A stretch of 10,000 bases of DNA from Neocallimastix lanati (nom. inval.) (lineage: Eukaryota; Neocallimastigomycota; Neocallimastigomycetes; Neocallimastigales; Neocallimastigaceae), in the NCBI GenBank assembly GCA_016946835.1, contig JACVTC010000712.1, positions 1-10,000 on the forward strand, in the 5' to 3' direction. Under the pieces are notes generated by a model, which saw only the letters and a program-made list of their open reading frames with translations, did no database searches and was not told the origin of the DNA. Below, one piece after another: positions 8,785-10,000 of this stretch. The position numbers and the translations under genes were made by a program. Each line of letters starts with the position of its first letter. The first letter of the stretch is position 1.

Positions 8785-9165
8785 TTAATGACTTGTTTCT
8801 AGTAAAGCAGTTAACTCAAAAAAAAACCTCCATTAAAAAATAACTTAATTCTTTGAAACCATTAAACTAACTACTAATAAAATATTCATTTATAGTACAT
8901 AACCAAGTACGTGGTTCCCTCAAAGAACGAATTCTAAATATCCATTGAACGATGCTTGAATTTTTATCATCACCTCTGGTATCACAGAATTTAAAAATGG
9001 TCTTCCCTTAAAGAATACCATATAGGAAATACGTACCTGAGGGAAGTTATTTTTTAATATAATAAAGTAAATTAAAATTATGGTATCATTAGACTCTAAA
9101 CTTACTACATTAAAATCATTTAAATATCTCAACTTTCTTGTAAATTTCAAATCTATTTATTATAA
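8785..9165 (-). pseudogene. Decayed piggyBac-type (DDE_Tnp_1_7) transposase, relic B
   Basis: A minus-strand open stretch of about 76 codons begins without an ATG (LKFTRKLRYL, from 9150). It reads YMVFFKGRPFLNSVIPE (FFKGR at 9001-9015) and then NGYLEF (8929-8946). FKGR, a proline about ten residues on, and N-G-Y-x-x-F are typical of the region just after the first catalytic aspartate in piggyBac-family transposases. After a stop the signal resumes in shifted frames: FEGTTYLVMYY, LLVVSLMV, then FQRIKLFFNGGFF (8826-8858) and ELTALLE (to 8797), which fit the family's second-aspartate block. There the F-F-D-N core is changed to F-F-N-G, and the D-E pair before FKGR is missing, so catalytic residues are lost at both sites. 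It repeats a protein region also present in relic A, so it is a separate insertion and not its continuation. Confidence 0.7.
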
Positions 9166-9780
9166 TCAAGATTAAAATGGAAAAAAAAAAATAAATTCAG
9201 ATATTATTAACATATTCAATTATTAATATAAATTTCTTTTTAAAAATTTATTTAGTTTATTTATATTTGTTTAAATGCTATTATTTTTTCCTTTTTTATG
9301 ATTGAATTTTAATATCATAAATAAATTTATTATTATTTTTACAAAATTTTTATGTAATTTATTTAAATTTTTATTTTATTCTTTAACAGATACTGTTGTT
9401 ATTATTATTATTTTATTTTATGAAATTAATATATTTCTTTTTTTTTTTTTAAAAAAAAAAAATTTTAAATTATTATTATTAATATTAATATTATTTTTTA
9501 TTTTTTACTTTTATTTTTATTTTTATTTTTAATTTTTTTTTAAAAAAAACCTCTTTTAAATATTTTGATTATTAATATATCACTTTATATTTACAAATAT
9601 AAATATACTATTGAAGCTATTTATATTAAATGTAATATATATTATTTTTTATTTTATTTTATAAACATTTGACTTTTAAATGTTATATTATTATAACATT
9701 TTATTCTATAGTTTTTTTTTTATTTTTTTTATAAAAAAAAAAGTATTATTCTTTTTTTGATAATTTTATATTAAATTAAA
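9166..9780. other. AT-rich spacer, no gene seen
   Basis: Low-complexity A/T sequence with T tracts, ATT repeats and facing T/A runs (9439-9462). A plus-strand open frame here is almost all F, I, L, Y and K and is rejected. The right part is downstream of the gene whose stop is at 9781 and must hold its 3' UTR. A T/A foldback at about 9713-9742 lies there, but I cannot name a terminator or polyadenylation site. Confidence 0.55.
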
Positions 9781-10000
9781 TTAAAAAAGAATAGTAAGGG
9801 AATAAGCTAATAAAAAAGTGCTTATAACAAAACTTGATAGGAAGTAGTTTGATGCACCAGAGTTAGCATCAGTTTTTTTAAGATTAAAACTGGTACTATT
9901 ATCAGCTGGAATACCACGAGAAGGAATATCGGTTTCAGTGGCATTAAATGCACTTTGGCGTGGAATGAGGTTACCGTCAGGATCATAATGAGTTTCCTTA
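9781..10000 (-). CDS. 3' end of a GPI-anchored-type surface protein (partial)
   Basis: The minus strand is open from the window edge to a TAA at 9781-9783, giving the last 72 residues of a gene that starts outside. The piece begins KETHYDPDGNLIPRQ, then a hydrophilic stretch with two N-glycosylation sequons (NAT near residue 19, NST near residue 34). It ends with small residues (DANSGAS) followed by about 21 hydrophobic residues to the stop. Small residues, a short spacer and a terminal hydrophobic tail make a textbook GPI-attachment signal; the likely anchor site is in N-S-G. GPI proteins are carried through the secretory pathway to the plasma membrane or wall. Codons are more GC-rich than in the ankyrin genes (CGC, CGT, ACC, TTC), which suggests a better-expressed gene. 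The catalytic or binding part is not visible, so the family is unknown. A tail-anchored membrane protein is the alternative. Confidence 0.75.
   Translation of the reverse strand, partial: KETHYDPDGNLIPRQSAFNATETDIPSRGIPADNSTSFNLKKTDANSGASNYFLSSFVISTFLLAYSLTILF

Noticed and set aside
8785-9150. FNIP or leucine-rich repeat gene fragment
   Set aside because: The spacing of F, I/V-P and N at first suggested FNIP repeats. FFKGR, NGYLEF and the later KLFF block fit the piggyBac transposase order much better.
9302-9532. 76-codon plus-strand open frame
   Set aside because: Composition is almost all F, I, L, Y and K from T-rich DNA, including a frame through a T/A foldback; no sign of a real protein.

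Overview
The window looks like a piece of a very AT-rich eukaryotic nuclear genome, most likely an anaerobic gut fungus (Neocallimastigomycota). The signs are non-coding DNA made almost wholly of A/T with long homopolymers and ATT/TTTTA repeats, islands of better composition that coincide with genes, a lineage-style family of degenerate ankyrin proteins in tandem, and a fungal-type GPI-anchor tail. A dictyostelid is the main alternative. Assignment to the fungus rests on my memory of how these ankyrin proteins read, not on a search.

Layout. Positions 1-1108 hold a duplicated ~205-bp segment with a small G-rich core; each copy is followed by a (TAAAA)n minisatellite, about 28 units in the first and about 85 in the second. 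Positions 1109-1632 are simple AT-rich DNA. Two minus-strand genes follow, at 1633-3294 (553 aa) and 4777-6450 (557 aa). They are tandem paralogues, each built from two related ankyrin-containing modules joined by a conserved linker. The 1.5 kb between them is AT-rich spacer. The second gene carries a 39-nt in-frame GT...AG segment with no counterpart in its neighbour.

From about 6451 to 7450 I see only low-complexity DNA. Next come two adjacent hairpins that share the same loop and flanks (7451-7557). After them are two separate decayed minus-strand relics that I read as piggyBac-type (DDE_Tnp_1_7) transposases: an older one covering most of the protein from its middle to its C-terminus (about 7545-8515), and a second covering its middle (8785-9165). 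A perfect 12-bp hairpin lies between them. Both relics contain the same part of the protein, so they come from two insertions.

At the right edge, 9781-10000 (minus strand) is the 3' end of another protein gene. Its last 72 residues include two N-glycosylation sequons and a C-terminal GPI-type signal, so it is probably a cell-surface or wall protein whose body lies beyond the window. The genes do not form a pathway: this is a tandem ankyrin pair, a transposon graveyard, and the tail of an unrelated surface protein.
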